This document shows positions 18,211 through 26,516 of a stretch of 45,289 nt of DNA, piece after piece; position 1 is the first letter of the stretch, and the number at the start of each line of letters is the position of its first letter. The notes beneath the pieces are model-generated. The model was not told where the DNA came from. It saw only the letters and a list, made by a program, of their open reading frames with translations, and searched no databases. Origin of the DNA: Bacteroidetes bacterium ADurb.Bin012 (GTDB taxonomy: Bacteria; Bacteroidota; Bacteroidia; Bacteroidales; TTA-H9); assembly GCA_002071415.1 (NCBI GenBank), contig MWFC01000014.1, forward strand, positions 1 through 45,289, given 5' to 3'. The translations under genes were made by a program, and so were the position numbers.

Positions 18211-20232
18211 ATGCAATTCAAACTGGTTTCGGAATATCAACCCACGGGTGATCAACCCGAAGCAATACGCCAGCTTGTCGAAGGAATAGAAAGAGGCGAC
18301 AAGGCTCAGGTATTACTCGGTGTTACGGGTTCAGGAAAAACATTTACCATCGCTAATGTCATTACTCAAGTAAATCGTCCTACTCTTGTGCTGAGCCATA
18401 ATAAAACCCTTGCAGCTCAGCTCTACGGAGAATTTAAACAGTTCTTCCCCGAAAACGCCGTCGAATATTTTGTTTCATATTATGACTATTATCAGCCCGA
18501 AGCTTACTTACCTGTTACAGACACCTACATAGAAAAAGACCTTTCCATCAATGAAGAAATCGAAAAACTTAGACTAAGTACGAGTTCATCCCTTTTATCT
18601 GGTCGAAGAGATATTATTGTAGTTTCATCGGTTTCTTGCATTTATGGTATAGGAAATCCCGATGATTTCAACCGCCAGGTCATTCACTTACAGAAAGGAC
18701 AAATCGTCGGCCGTAGTAAAATACTCTTAGATTTGGTAGCTGGGCTCTATTCGCGTACCGTAAACGACTTCAAAAGAGGGACGTTCAGAGTGAAAGGAGA
18801 TGTGGTCGATATTTTTCCTGCTTATGCCGACAAAGCTTACAGAATCATGTTCTGGGGTGATCAGATTGAAGAACTTCAAATTTTCGATCCACTTACGGGA
18901 TATAAAATCTCGGACGAAGATAATTTGCTGATTTATCCCGCAAATATCTTTGTTACTTCGCACGAACAAATGGTAAAAGCGATTCATAACATTCAGGACG
19001 ATTTGTTCAAACAAGTGGAGTATTTTAATCAAATTGGAAAGTTTCAGGAAGCTAAACGACTCGAAGACAGAGTTACGTACGATATTGAGATGATGAAAGA
19101 ATTAGGTTACTGCTCGGGGATAGAAAATTATTCGCGTTATTTCGATGGTCGTAAACCTGGCTCGAGGCCATTCTGCCTCATAGATTATTTTCCGGATGAT
19201 TATCTCTTGATCATTGACGAAAGCCATGTTACGGTTCCGCAGATTCGTGGAATGTATGGAGGTGATCGTTCACGCAAGCAGGTTCTGGTAGATTATGGGT
19301 TTCGGCTCCCTTCTGCCCTCGATAACCGACCTCTGAAATTCGATGAGTTCGAAAAACTAACCAATCAAATAATTTATGTGAGTGCTACTCCAGCGGAGTA
19401 TGAATTAAAACAGGCCGAAGGAATAGTGGTGGAACAATTCATCAGACCAACCGGACTTCTCGACCCTAAAATAGAAGTCAGACCTTCAACCAACCAGATC
19501 GATGACTTATTGTCGGAAATTCAAAAAAATGTGGAAAGAAATGAAAGAGTTCTGGTTACAACCTTAACTAAAAGAATGGCAGAGGAACTCAGTAAATATT
19601 TGCAAAGTATCAATGTTAAAACTCGCTACATTCATTCTGATATCGAGACCCTCAACAGGGTCGAAATCATGCGTGATTTACGACTTGGAAAATTCGATGT
19701 ATTGGTGGGAGTAAATCTTCTAAGAGAAGGGCTCGACCTGCCTGAAGTTTCATTGGTAGCTATCCTGGATGCTGACAAGGAAGGTTTCTTGCGCTCGGAA
19801 CGATCGTTAACGCAAACAGCCGGACGTGCCGCCCGAAATATCAACAGCCGGGTCATTATGTATGCTGATAAGATTACCGATTCTATGCGGTTGACTATCG
19901 AGGAAACAAATAGAAGGCGATCGATGCAAACGGAATACAACCAGATGCACGGCATCACTCCTACCCCCATCATCAAATCGACGAGTGAAATTCTTGGGCA
20001 AACCTCGGTGGTAGATGTGAAAAAGCCTCAGTCAAATTATTATGTTGAAAAAGAAGAGATTGAAGTCGCTGCCGACCCTCTTGTGAAATATCTAAACAAA
20101 GAGCAGATACAAAAAATCATTCAGCAAACCCGAAAAAATATGGAAGCAGCCGTAAAAGAACTCGATTTTATCAACGCAGCCCGTTTTCGAGACGAAATTA
20201 ACCAGCTTAAACAACTTCTCGAAACTAAATAA
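18211..20232 (+). CDS. uvrB: UvrABC excinuclease subunit B
   Basis: A 673-residue protein, the same length as E. coli UvrB. It opens with MQFKLVSEYQPTGDQP and has the Walker A GVTGSGKT at 37-44. Other features are the beta-hairpin YVSYYDYYQPEAYLP that locks damaged DNA, the DESH Walker B within IIDESHVTVPQIRGM, helicase motifs GRAARN and LREGLDLPEV, and a C-terminal UVR domain that contacts UvrC. It verifies lesions handed over by UvrA in nucleotide excision repair in the cytosol. The frame extends 34 codons upstream to a TTG at 18109, but that region contains a terminator and a -7 box. Downstream is a weak AT-rich hairpin. No uvrA or uvrC in the window. Confidence 0.98.
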   Translation: MQFKLVSEYQPTGDQPEAIRQLVEGIERGDKAQVLLGVTGSGKTFTIANVITQVNRPTLVLSHNKTLAAQLYGEFKQFFPENAVEYFVSYYDYYQPEAYLPVTDTYIEKDLSINEEIEKLRLSTSSSLLSGRRDIIVVSSVSCIYGIGNPDDFNRQVIHLQKGQIVGRSKILLDLVAGLYSRTVNDFKRGTFRVKGDVVDIFPAYADKAYRIMFWGDQIEELQIFDPLTGYKISDEDNLLIYPANIFVTSHEQMVKAIHNIQDDLFKQVEYFNQIGKFQEAKRLEDRVTYDIEMMKELGYCSGIENYSRYFDGRKPGSRPFCLIDYFPDDYLLIIDESHVTVPQIRGMYGGDRSRKQVLVDYGFRLPSALDNRPLKFDEFEKLTNQIIYVSATPAEYELKQAEGIVVEQFIRPTGLLDPKIEVRPSTNQIDDLLSEIQKNVERNERVLVTTLTKRMAEELSKYLQSINVKTRYIHSDIETLNRVEIMRDLRLGKFDVLVGVNLLREGLDLPEVSLVAILDADKEGFLRSERSLTQTAGRAARNINSRVIMYADKITDSMRLTIEETNRRRSMQTEYNQMHGITPTPIIKSTSEILGQTSVVDVKKPQSNYYVEKEEIEVAADPLVKYLNKEQIQKIIQQTRKNMEAAVKELDFINAARFRDEINQLKQLLETK

Positions 20233-20251
20233 CACATTTTTATAAGTTCTT

Positions 20252-20270
20252 ATCAACAAATATTGTTGAT
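20252..20270 (+). terminator. Possible AT-rich terminator after uvrB
   Basis: ATCAACAA (20252-20259) and TTGTTGAT (20263-20270) are perfect inverted repeats around a three-base loop, followed by a T-rich run. The stem is weak in GC content, so termination efficiency is doubtful. Confidence 0.38.
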
Positions 20271-20427
20271 TCTATTTTGTAATATTTTGTATAATAGTAA
20301 GTTATAAAATTAGCTCCAACTATTGAAAATTTGCCAAATATAAAATCAAGGGGGTTGAATCTTCAGGCAGTCCGAAAAAATTTAATTCAGATGAATTATT
20401 ATGGAATCAACAGCCGTGGTTGCCTTC

Positions 20428-20910
20428 TCAATGAACATGTCCATGGGCCAGTTCTTCGGGAGAGGCTGGTCTTACATCGAGAATGGAACCCGTAAAAAAT
20501 AAGGTCATTCCGGCCAGAGGATGGTTAAAATCCATTTTTACCGAATTTTCATCAATTTGTATTACTCTTCCTTCGAATCGGTTACCATCTTGATCCATCA
20601 AAGGAATGACGTTATCTATAAAAAGCATTTGTTCACCTTCGGGCGTTTGATGAAAAATCTCGATATCGACATCGAGTACTGATTCCGGGTCGAAAGGGCC
20701 ATAGGCCTCTTCATACGACAAGGCGAATTCATAGGAAGATCCGGGTTCCAAACCACGAATGTTTTCCTCGAAGGAAGGAAGCAAATGTCCATGCCCGTAA
20801 ATGAAAGTCAATGGATTTTCTTGGGTGGCAATTTGAAGGATTTCTCCTTCCGAGTTATTAGCTTGAAGTGTATAAATGAGGCTAACAACGGAGTTTTGTG
20901 CAATTTGCAT
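20428..20910 (-). CDS. slyD: FKBP-type peptidyl-prolyl cis-trans isomerase, SlyD-like
   Basis: A 160-residue two-domain FKBP. The FKBP motif IYGHGHLLPSFEENIRGLEPGSSYEF is followed by an insert-in-flap chaperone domain (about residues 65-125) and a return to the FKBP core (NHPLAGMTLFFTGSILDVRPAS). It ends in HGHVH, a short version of the His-rich metal-binding tail of E. coli SlyD. It accelerates proline isomerisation and acts as a chaperone in the cytosol. It follows sucC on the same strand, with a -7 box between them, so it may be transcribed separately. Length and domain order fit the SlyD family. Confidence 0.9.
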   Translation of the reverse strand: MQIAQNSVVSLIYTLQANNSEGEILQIATQENPLTFIYGHGHLLPSFEENIRGLEPGSSYEFALSYEEAYGPFDPESVLDVDIEIFHQTPEGEQMLFIDNVIPLMDQDGNRFEGRVIQIDENSVKMDFNHPLAGMTLFFTGSILDVRPASPEELAHGHVH

Positions 20911-20983
20911 AAAATAAAAATAAAGTTAATTTAAAAAATTGAATATGATTCGACTAAAACATTTTGTCTTTATGAAAAGCGAG

Positions 20984-20991
20984 CAAAAGTA
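20984..20991 (-). promoter_or_regulatory. Probable -7 box for slyD
   Basis: On the minus strand TACTTTTG matches TAnnTTTG and lies just downstream of the sucC stop codon (21003), 73 bases before the slyD ATG. No clear -33 element. Confidence 0.42.
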
Positions 20992-21002
20992 TAAAATTTA
21001 TT

Positions 21003-22193
21003 TCAGCTAAGAATTTTATTCACCAGTTCAGCGGCTTCTTGAAGTTCGATAGCCGTCAACACTTTGAGTCCGCTATTTTGGATTAATTCGGATGCTTCTC
21101 TGGCATTTGTTCCTTGCAGACGTATAATGACAGGCACATCGATTTGTCCAATATTATTGAAAGCATCTATGATACCTTGAGCTACCCTGTCGCATCGAAC
21201 AATCCCTCCAAAGATATTAATAAGTATGGCTTTCACGTTAGGGTCTTTCAAAATGATGCGAAAGGCTTGTTCAACGCGTTTAGCGTCGGCTGTGCCTCCT
21301 ATATCGAGAAAGTTGGCAGGCGCTCCGCCCGACATCTTGATCATGTCCATGGTAGCCATGGCCAACCCTGCTCCATTGACCATACAGCCAACATTGCCAT
21401 CGAGTTTGATGTAATTGAGTTTATAGTTTCCTGCTTCCACTTCGATGGGGTCTTCCTCGTCGAGGTCTCGCATTTGCAAGATATCGGGATGGCGAAAAAG
21501 CGCATTATTATCGATGATAACTTTGGCATCGGCTGCAAAGATTTTTCCGTCGGAGGCCTTAATTACAGGATTTATCTCGAACAGAGAAGCATCGCTTGCT
21601 TGGTAAGCCCGATAAAGTGCATCGACAAATTGTAACATCTGTTTATAGGCTTCGCCGGATAATCCAAGATTGAACGCTATGCGCCTGCATTGAAAATTTT
21701 GAAGGCCTACTCTGGGATCTATCTCTTCGGTGAAAATTTGTTCGGGCGTTTCTTCGGCTACGGCTTCGATATCCATTCCACCTCTTGGAGAATACATAAT
21801 TATGGTGCGACCACGGTGGCGATTCAGCAATATGCTTAGGTAAAATTCCTGTATGGGCTCTTCACCAGGATAATAAATATTCTGCTCCACCAACACTTTC
21901 CTTACCAGCTTGCCTTCGGCAGAAGTTTGAGGTGTAACGAGCTTCATACCAATAATCTGAGCAGCAAAAGTTTCGACTTCCTTGAGCGATTTGGCAATCT
22001 TTACACCTCCACTTTTCCCTCTCCCACCCGCATGAATCTGAGCCTTAATTGCCCAGCAATTAGTACCCGTTTTTTCCTCGAGAATTTGCGCTGCCTCAAC
22101 TGCTTCTTTCGCATTGAAAGCTAAAATGCCTTCAGGAACATTTACTCCATAGCTTTTAAAAATGCTTTTCCCCTGAAATTCATGAAGATTCAT
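21003..22193 (-). CDS. sucC: Succinate-CoA ligase [ADP/GDP-forming] beta subunit
   Basis: A 396-residue ATP-grasp protein that begins MNLHEFQGKSIFKSYGVNVP, as in SucC. It includes the nucleotide-binding HAGGRGKSGGVK, the metal and phosphate region EINPVIK, and the C-terminal NIFGGIVRCDRVAQGI. With SucD it interconverts succinyl-CoA and succinate with substrate-level phosphorylation. The frame extends 10 codons upstream to 22223, but a -7 box there (22221-22228) excludes that start. sucD is not in the window and slyD follows instead. Assignment is firm. Confidence 0.96.
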   Translation of the reverse strand: MNLHEFQGKSIFKSYGVNVPEGILAFNAKEAVEAAQILEEKTGTNCWAIKAQIHAGGRGKSGGVKIAKSLKEVETFAAQIIGMKLVTPQTSAEGKLVRKVLVEQNIYYPGEEPIQEFYLSILLNRHRGRTIIMYSPRGGMDIEAVAEETPEQIFTEEIDPRVGLQNFQCRRIAFNLGLSGEAYKQMLQFVDALYRAYQASDASLFEINPVIKASDGKIFAADAKVIIDNNALFRHPDILQMRDLDEEDPIEVEAGNYKLNYIKLDGNVGCMVNGAGLAMATMDMIKMSGGAPANFLDIGGTADAKRVEQAFRIILKDPNVKAILINIFGGIVRCDRVAQGIIDAFNNIGQIDVPVIIRLQGTNAREASELIQNSGLKVLTAIELQEAAELVNKILS

Positions 22194-22220
22194 AAAGAAA
22201 ATTCGATTTTTTAGAGCATT

Positions 22221-22249
22221 CAAAGGTATGTATTAATCCAATTCTCAAT
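22221..22249 (-). promoter_or_regulatory. Promoter of sucC
   Basis: On the minus strand ATTG (22249-22246) is followed after 17 bases by TACCTTTG (22228-22221), an exact -7 box. Transcription would start near 22216, leaving a leader of about 23 bases to the ATG at 22193 and deciding against the longer open frame. Confidence 0.55.
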
Positions 22250-22339
22250 CGTTAATGCGTTTCACTTATTCACACCTTTGATAAAATATTTAGAGAAAAA
22301 TCAACGTTCTTTGCAAAATCATCAGCTTATGGATGGATT

Positions 22340-22837
22340 ATGAAAAAAATATTCGCCTTCCTCTTTTTGACCTTAGCCTTCATTACCTCCATCGTAGCCC
22401 AAAAACGCGTAGAATTGGGAGGAAATATTGGATTGCAATTCGGCACAGTAACCATTGTAAATATCTCCCCTTCAGCGGGATATTGGTTTACGAATTATTT
22501 AATGGGAGGCATAGATCTCACCTATCTTTATTCTCATGACTCAAGAAAAGGCGGCTATAAAGGAAGTACTTATGGAATAGATATTATTGGGAAACTGTAT
22601 CCCTATCACAATTTTTATCTCGAAGCAAATTATTCCAATTTAAACACGGGTTTATCCTCGATAGGAGTGGTGAAGGACAGGATATGGACCAAGGCTTTAT
22701 TGATCGGTGGAGGTTATAGTCAGCAATTGAGTGAAAAAGTTTTTCTTAATTTTAGTATCTTGTGGGACGTTATAGGAGAAGAATGGTATCCATTCGATAA
22801 CCCTTTGATTAGGGCGGGTATTGTAACTCGATTATAA
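22340..22837 (+). CDS. Small outer-membrane beta-barrel protein, unknown family
   Basis: A 165-residue protein with a clear signal peptide (basic start, hydrophobic residues 5-16, cleavage probably after IVA near residue 20). The mature part alternates hydrophobic and polar residues in aromatic-rich strands such as SAGYWFTNYLMGGIDLTYLY and NFYLEANYSNLNTG, and ends with a terminal strand IRAGIVTRL. This fits a small eight-stranded barrel of the outer-membrane-protein type (OmpW/PorT-like size). Divergent from sucC, with no exact -7 box upstream; the next gene is 160 bases away. Function unknown. Confidence 0.72.
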   Translation: MKKIFAFLFLTLAFITSIVAQKRVELGGNIGLQFGTVTIVNISPSAGYWFTNYLMGGIDLTYLYSHDSRKGGYKGSTYGIDIIGKLYPYHNFYLEANYSNLNTGLSSIGVVKDRIWTKALLIGGGYSQQLSEKVFLNFSILWDVIGEEWYPFDNPLIRAGIVTRL

Positions 22838-22996
22838 GTCATTGTAATGATAAACAATAAAGGGGAAATCTGTATTACGATAGGTAAATTTTATAGATTT
22901 ATAGAAAAGTTGATCAGATCCGCAAGTTGACGACTCAAAGTGCAAATACAAATATAAAACATGGCAAGAAGGCAATAAAGCATTAAAGTTTATAAA

Positions 22997-23656
22997 ATGG
23001 AAACGATGATGAAAGTGGAAAATATCCACAAACGATATGGAACAGTGGAAGTGTTGAAAGGAATTCATCTGGAGGTATACTCCAAAGAAATTCTAGCAAT
23101 CGTAGGGTCCTCGGGTGCTGGGAAATCTACCTTACTGCATATTATGGGAACAATCGAAAAACCAGACCAGGGAAAAGTTTTCTTCAAACAAATGGATTTA
23201 TTCAAGATGAAGGAAAAGCAATTATCGGCCTTTCGTAATCAGCAATTAGGATTCGTTTTTCAATTTCATCATTTGCTTTTCGAGTTCACCGCTATCGAAA
23301 ATGTATGTATTCCAGCTCTTATTGCAGGAAAAGATAAAAACGCCATAAAGAAAAAAGCCGAAGAATGGTTGGCTTTTTTCGGATTAGCCCACCGCAAAGA
23401 CCATAAGCCCACTGAACTTTCGGGTGGAGAACAACAACGTGTTGCCGTAGCACGCGCTTTAATCAATGATCCTCCCCTTATTCTGGCCGATGAACCCTCG
23501 GGAAACCTCGACAGCAAAAATGCCGAAGAACTCCATCGGCTGTTTTTCGAATTAAGAAACCAATACGAAAAAACCTTCGTCATTGTAACTCACAATCCTT
23601 CTCTTTCCGATCTATGTGACAGGCGTCTGTTAATCAAGGATGGAATATTACAATGA
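22997..23656 (+). CDS. ABC transporter ATP-binding protein, LolD/MacB-type
   Basis: A 219-residue ATPase. Walker A is GSSGAGKST at 37-45, Q-loop GFVFQF near 86-91, signature [15 protein letters not shown] at 141-155, Walker [14 protein letters not shown] at 161-173 and switch His in VTHN. The LolD/MacB/FtsE subfamily is indicated by the [23 protein letters not shown] signature and short N-terminus. Such ATPases drive lipoprotein release from the inner membrane or export by MacB. No permease (LolC/E or MacB) gene is adjacent, so its partner must be elsewhere. ATG at 23009 ([11 protein letters not shown]) is an equally reasonable start. A LolA-like gene lies at 35060, not in the same operon. 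Confidence 0.87.
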   Translation: METMMKVENIHKRYGTVEVLKGIHLEVYSKEILAIVGSSGAGKSTLLHIMGTIEKPDQGKVFFKQMDLFKMKEKQLSAFRNQQLGFVFQFHHLLFEFTAIENVCIPALIAGKDKNAIKKKAEEWLAFFGLAHRKDHKPTELSGGEQQRVAVARALINDPPLILADEPSGNLDSKNAEELHRLFFELRNQYEKTFVIVTHNPSLSDLCDRRLLIKDGILQ

Positions 23657-23750
23657 TTTTTCGTGAAATTTCCATTTTCTTCTTCTCGAAAACATTGTCT
23701 CTTATCTGATGCAAACTGTACTAGGTGAAAATGAACATTATACCGATACC

Positions 23751-24602
23751 TTAAAATTCTTCTTCTTTCGAATCGAAATGAATTTCATCTATCAAAATAC
23801 AATCATTTTCAATACTTTGTGATGAATTATAAAAACCAATTCTGATATAACGAACTTTTGCAGGCTGTAATTCCACTTTCACCCAAAAAGATTTATTAAA
23901 AGTAACAGAAAATCTCTTTTGTCCCAGAGGATAAAATTCATAACCATTTTCTGAACCTTCTACCAATATTGAAGGTAAGATAAGGTTCTTCGTTTCTGCC
24001 ACATAAAGATGAAATTTTACTTCATTTACTTGTCGTTTTATCCCAAAATCCACCCAAAACTCAATTTTTGATCCTTTTAAACACAGGTAATCATTTCCAT
24101 TTTCTGCAGTTTCTGAATTGTCGGTTACGCCATCGAACAATTTGTAACGTCGTGAACTCTGGCAACATCTCCTCTCGTCGCAAAAAATCTGAAAATCAAA
24201 TAAGTTTTCAATTTTTACAAGCCTCAATTCCTTCATAGTACTTTTTATATGGGATGGTAATATAGCATAAGCCAGAAGTGTAGTAGAAGAATTGAACAAC
24301 AACGGTTGATGGTATTGAAGGAATCCTATTTCATTTATCGTATTCTTCAACGAATAAAAAATTTCTGCTTTTTCGTTGTTGGTTATCAGTCTTAATTCTA
24401 TCGATCGGGGAAAATACAGAATGGAATCGTCAATGGTATCGCTTCCCGATAAAATTCGGACTAATAAAGTTTGTAGGCTATCAGGTGCAAATTTTTCGTC
24501 AGTATGGGCATCGATAGAATTGGATGACGAAATCACCAATGCGTAAATTGTTAAAAATTGAATAATTGTAAGTAAGCAAGAAGTTTTATTGTGTAGGATC
24601 AT
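23751..24602 (-). CDS. Secreted protein with chitobiase-type and F5/8 type C (discoidin)-like domains
   Basis: About 283 residues. A hydrophobic N-terminal segment (about 9-28) looks like a signal peptide. Residues about 65-125 (ELRLITNNEKAEIFYSL...LLAYAIL) have the pattern of the small beta-sandwich found at the C-terminus of hexosaminidases. Residues about 150-280 resemble a discoidin (F5/8 type C) carbohydrate-binding domain: LFDGVTDN, IEFWVDFG, VRYIRIGFYN and IDEIHF. No catalytic domain is present, although these modules usually trail one, so this may be a stand-alone binding protein or a remnant of a larger glycosidase. Its ATG overlaps the stop of the MFS gene by one base (TGATG), so the two are translationally coupled. 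A TTG one codon upstream is the alternative start. Confidence 0.62.
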   Translation of the reverse strand: MILHNKTSCLLTIIQFLTIYALVISSSNSIDAHTDEKFAPDSLQTLLVRILSGSDTIDDSILYFPRSIELRLITNNEKAEIFYSLKNTINEIGFLQYHQPLLFNSSTTLLAYAILPSHIKSTMKELRLVKIENLFDFQIFCDERRCCQSSRRYKLFDGVTDNSETAENGNDYLCLKGSKIEFWVDFGIKRQVNEVKFHLYVAETKNLILPSILVEGSENGYEFYPLGQKRFSVTFNKSFWVKVELQPAKVRYIRIGFYNSSQSIENDCILIDEIHFDSKEEEF

Positions 24603-25774
24603 CAAACTGTTTTTGGTTTTACCACGAAAATAAAATATATTACTGTAATCAGGGAAGTTATTGCGGTAGTAAGCAAAGCAACGGTAGCGCCAAAGTTATA
24701 CCAAAGCAAGCCAGCCAATGAACTCGCCAGCATGGTAAAAACGCTCTGAAAAGCTGTATAAGCTCCAATGGCCGTAGCTGTTTCTCCTTTTGGAGAAACA
24801 TTGGTAATCCATGCTTTGCTAATTCCCTCGGTAGCAGCAGCATAAATACCATAAACCACAAATAATCCCAAAAAAATAGTAAATTTTGTATTGAAGGCAA
24901 AGCCAAAATAAACGATGGAGAACATTAGGAGACCAAAAACGAATATTTTCTTCAGCCCCAATCTGTCGGCAATTATTCCCAAGGGATATGAAGCCAATGC
25001 ATAAACCATGTTGTAGAAAATATAGGTTCCAATCACCCAGGTATCGTTAAGTCCTGCTTCCTTTATTTTGAGTAATAAAAAAACGTCGGAACTGTTGAAA
25101 AGCGTAAAGAACAATAAACCAGCTATAATTTTTTTATAAGTATTATTGCTCGTTTTCACATAGTTGATGAATGAGAAAAAAGAAACTTTATTATGGGAGG
25201 ATTTTTGAATAGAAGGTTTTTCTTTGATGAGGAAAGTAAGAACAATAGCCAGTAAACCTGGAATAAAAGCAATAAAAAAGAGGGTTTTATATTGATTGGG
25301 ATAAAAATAAAGAAAAAGGAGAGCAAACAAAGGACCAATAGCGGCTCCCACGGTATCTAAAGAACGATGAAACCCAAAAATCCTACCTTTGGTTTCGGGT
25401 GTGGATTCGTCGGAAAGCAATGCATCGCGTGCTCCGGTACGTATGCCCTTTCCTAAGCGGTCGAGTGTCCGGGCAAAGAACACCCATAAGGGATATATAA
25501 AAACCGCCATCAAAGGCTTAGATATCGCACTCAGGCCGTATCCAATCCTGATAAATGGAACTCTTTTCCCTTTTTCATCGGAAAGTTTACCGAAATAACC
25601 CTTGCTCAAACCGGCGGTTGCTTCGGCCAAACCTTCCAATACGCCAATTAAAACTACTGTAAATCCTATGCTTTTTAAATAAATCGGCATAACTGGATAA
25701 AGCATTTCACTTGCAATGTCAGTAAATAAACTTACAAGCGATAATATCCAGATGGTACGAGTTAGATATTTCAT
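24602..25774 (-). CDS. Major facilitator superfamily transporter
   Basis: A 390-residue inner-membrane protein with about twelve hydrophobic segments split into two six-helix halves. The loop 2-3 motif is GYFGKLSDEKGKR, the MFS signature (G-x-LSD-x2-GKR), and a second ARTLDRLGKGIRTGARDALLSDE follows helix 4. This last motif is shared with a group of MFS proteins of unknown substrate in Bacteroidota and Deltaproteobacteria. The open frame starts 7 codons earlier with TTG, but a -7 box at 25801-25808 and the ATG at 25774 favour the shorter form. The discoidin-like gene is coupled downstream. Substrate not predictable. Confidence 0.88.
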   Translation of the reverse strand: MKYLTRTIWILSLVSLFTDIASEMLYPVMPIYLKSIGFTVVLIGVLEGLAEATAGLSKGYFGKLSDEKGKRVPFIRIGYGLSAISKPLMAVFIYPLWVFFARTLDRLGKGIRTGARDALLSDESTPETKGRIFGFHRSLDTVGAAIGPLFALLFLYFYPNQYKTLFFIAFIPGLLAIVLTFLIKEKPSIQKSSHNKVSFFSFINYVKTSNNTYKKIIAGLLFFTLFNSSDVFLLLKIKEAGLNDTWVIGTYIFYNMVYALASYPLGIIADRLGLKKIFVFGLLMFSIVYFGFAFNTKFTIFLGLFVVYGIYAAATEGISKAWITNVSPKGETATAIGAYTAFQSVFTMLASSLAGLLWYNFGATVALLTTAITSLITVIYFIFVVKPKTV

Positions 25775-25800
25775 AAAGAAATTTTCATTCCTCAAACCTG

Positions 25801-25808
25801 CAAATATA
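25801..25808 (-). promoter_or_regulatory. Probable -7 box for the MFS/discoidin operon
   Basis: TATATTTG on the minus strand matches TAnnTTTG exactly, with a TTTG about 22 bases upstream. Inferred start is near 25795, about 20 bases before the ATG. Confidence 0.5.
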
Positions 25809-25930
25809 GAAAAATCTTGATAGCAACTTTCAAAGAAGCGGTAATTTATGCCATATATAAATAATCACTATTAACCGACAAAATTCTAAAAAGTTCCTAA
25901 ACATTTTTATATACCACTTATTCAGTTAGT

Positions 25931-26028
25931 TAGAGTCTGTCTATAAACTCAAATTGTTAATAACTTTTTGATAACTAATTAGAGTCTGTCTATAAACTCA
26001 AATTGTTAATAACTTTTTGATAACTAAT
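25931..26028. repeat. Two perfect tandem copies of a 49-bp sequence
   Basis: The unit runs 25931-25979 and again 25980-26028 without mismatch. Each copy opens with tagagtctgtctataaactc, in which GAGT and ACTC are inverted, like the tip of an insertion-sequence terminal repeat. The array sits directly before the transposase-like fragment at 26097. Confidence 0.85.
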
Positions 26029-26043
26029 TAATTAAAACTGTTA

Positions 26044-26070
26044 TTGGCATTATTTTTTATTCTAATTTTG
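26044..26070 (+). promoter_or_regulatory. Promoter of the truncated transposase-like gene
   Basis: TTG (26044-26046), a 16-base spacer and TAATTTTG (26063-26070) form a good Bacteroidota promoter 26 bases before the ATG at 26097. It points away from the tandem repeat and towards the DUF5714 gene. Confidence 0.42.
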
Positions 26071-26096
26071 TTGGAAATTATTAAAAAAATAATGCC

Positions 26097-26243
26097 ATGC
26101 GTTTATTTGAAGATTTTAAGATTTTATTCGAACAACCTGATTGGTTCTATGATCCTCAATTATGTTTTATTGATACAGTATTAGAGATGAAACTTCGGTT
26201 TTGTCCCTCCTTCTTTTTATTCAATTTTTTTGTCGGTCAGTAA
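26097..26243 (+). pseudogene. Truncated transposase-like N-terminal fragment
   Basis: A 48-codon frame with ATG at 26097 and TAA at 26241. The first 35 residues (starting MRLFEDFKILFEQPDWFYD) resemble the beginning of IS transposases from Bacteroidota, with the PDWFYDPQLCFIDTVLEM block; the last dozen residues are hydrophobic and unrelated, as expected where a deletion joined foreign sequence. It has a good promoter but no catalytic region, so it is not functional as a transposase. The resemblance is from memory, not a search. Confidence 0.45.
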
Positions 26244-26516
26244 TGATAAATAATTTAAAAAATTCTACTATAGTATAAAAATAGCCCTTTGCATCATTCA
26301 TGGAAAACTAAAGTTTACCAAGTAATCCCCATAAAAAATCAGAATGAAACTACAAAAATTAATTTATTTGCATATCTTATCTGAATTTTCTTCATTAATT
26401 CGAATTTTTCGGCCAGCTTTGGTAGAAGAAAAAAAAGATAGTCAAGCTTAAAGTCAATATTGAATAAATAAATTTATTAATTTCGCTCAATAATAAATTG
26501 CATCTCTCGAGATATC
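26244..26516. other. AT-rich intergenic region upstream of the DUF5714 gene
   Basis: No open frame of note. TAATTTCG (near 26478) differs from the -7 consensus at one position and could serve the gene at 26517. A perfect TCTCGAGA palindrome lies 5-13 bases before its ATG. Confidence 0.3.

Larger units (their letters stand above)
25931..26243 (+). mobile_element. Probable insertion-sequence remnant (left end only)
   Basis: The region contains an IS-end-like sequence in two tandem copies, an intact -33/-7 promoter (TTG at 26044-26046, TAATTTTG at 26063-26070) and the first codons of a protein that resembles the N-terminus of Bacteroidota transposases. No opposite inverted end and no DDE catalytic region were found downstream, so the rest of the element has been deleted. 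The IS family cannot be named from this fragment, and the assignment rests on resemblance only. Confidence 0.45.

Noticed and set aside
25931..26028. CRISPR-like repeat
   Set aside because: Only two copies, directly adjacent with no spacer, and no cas genes; it is a tandem duplication.
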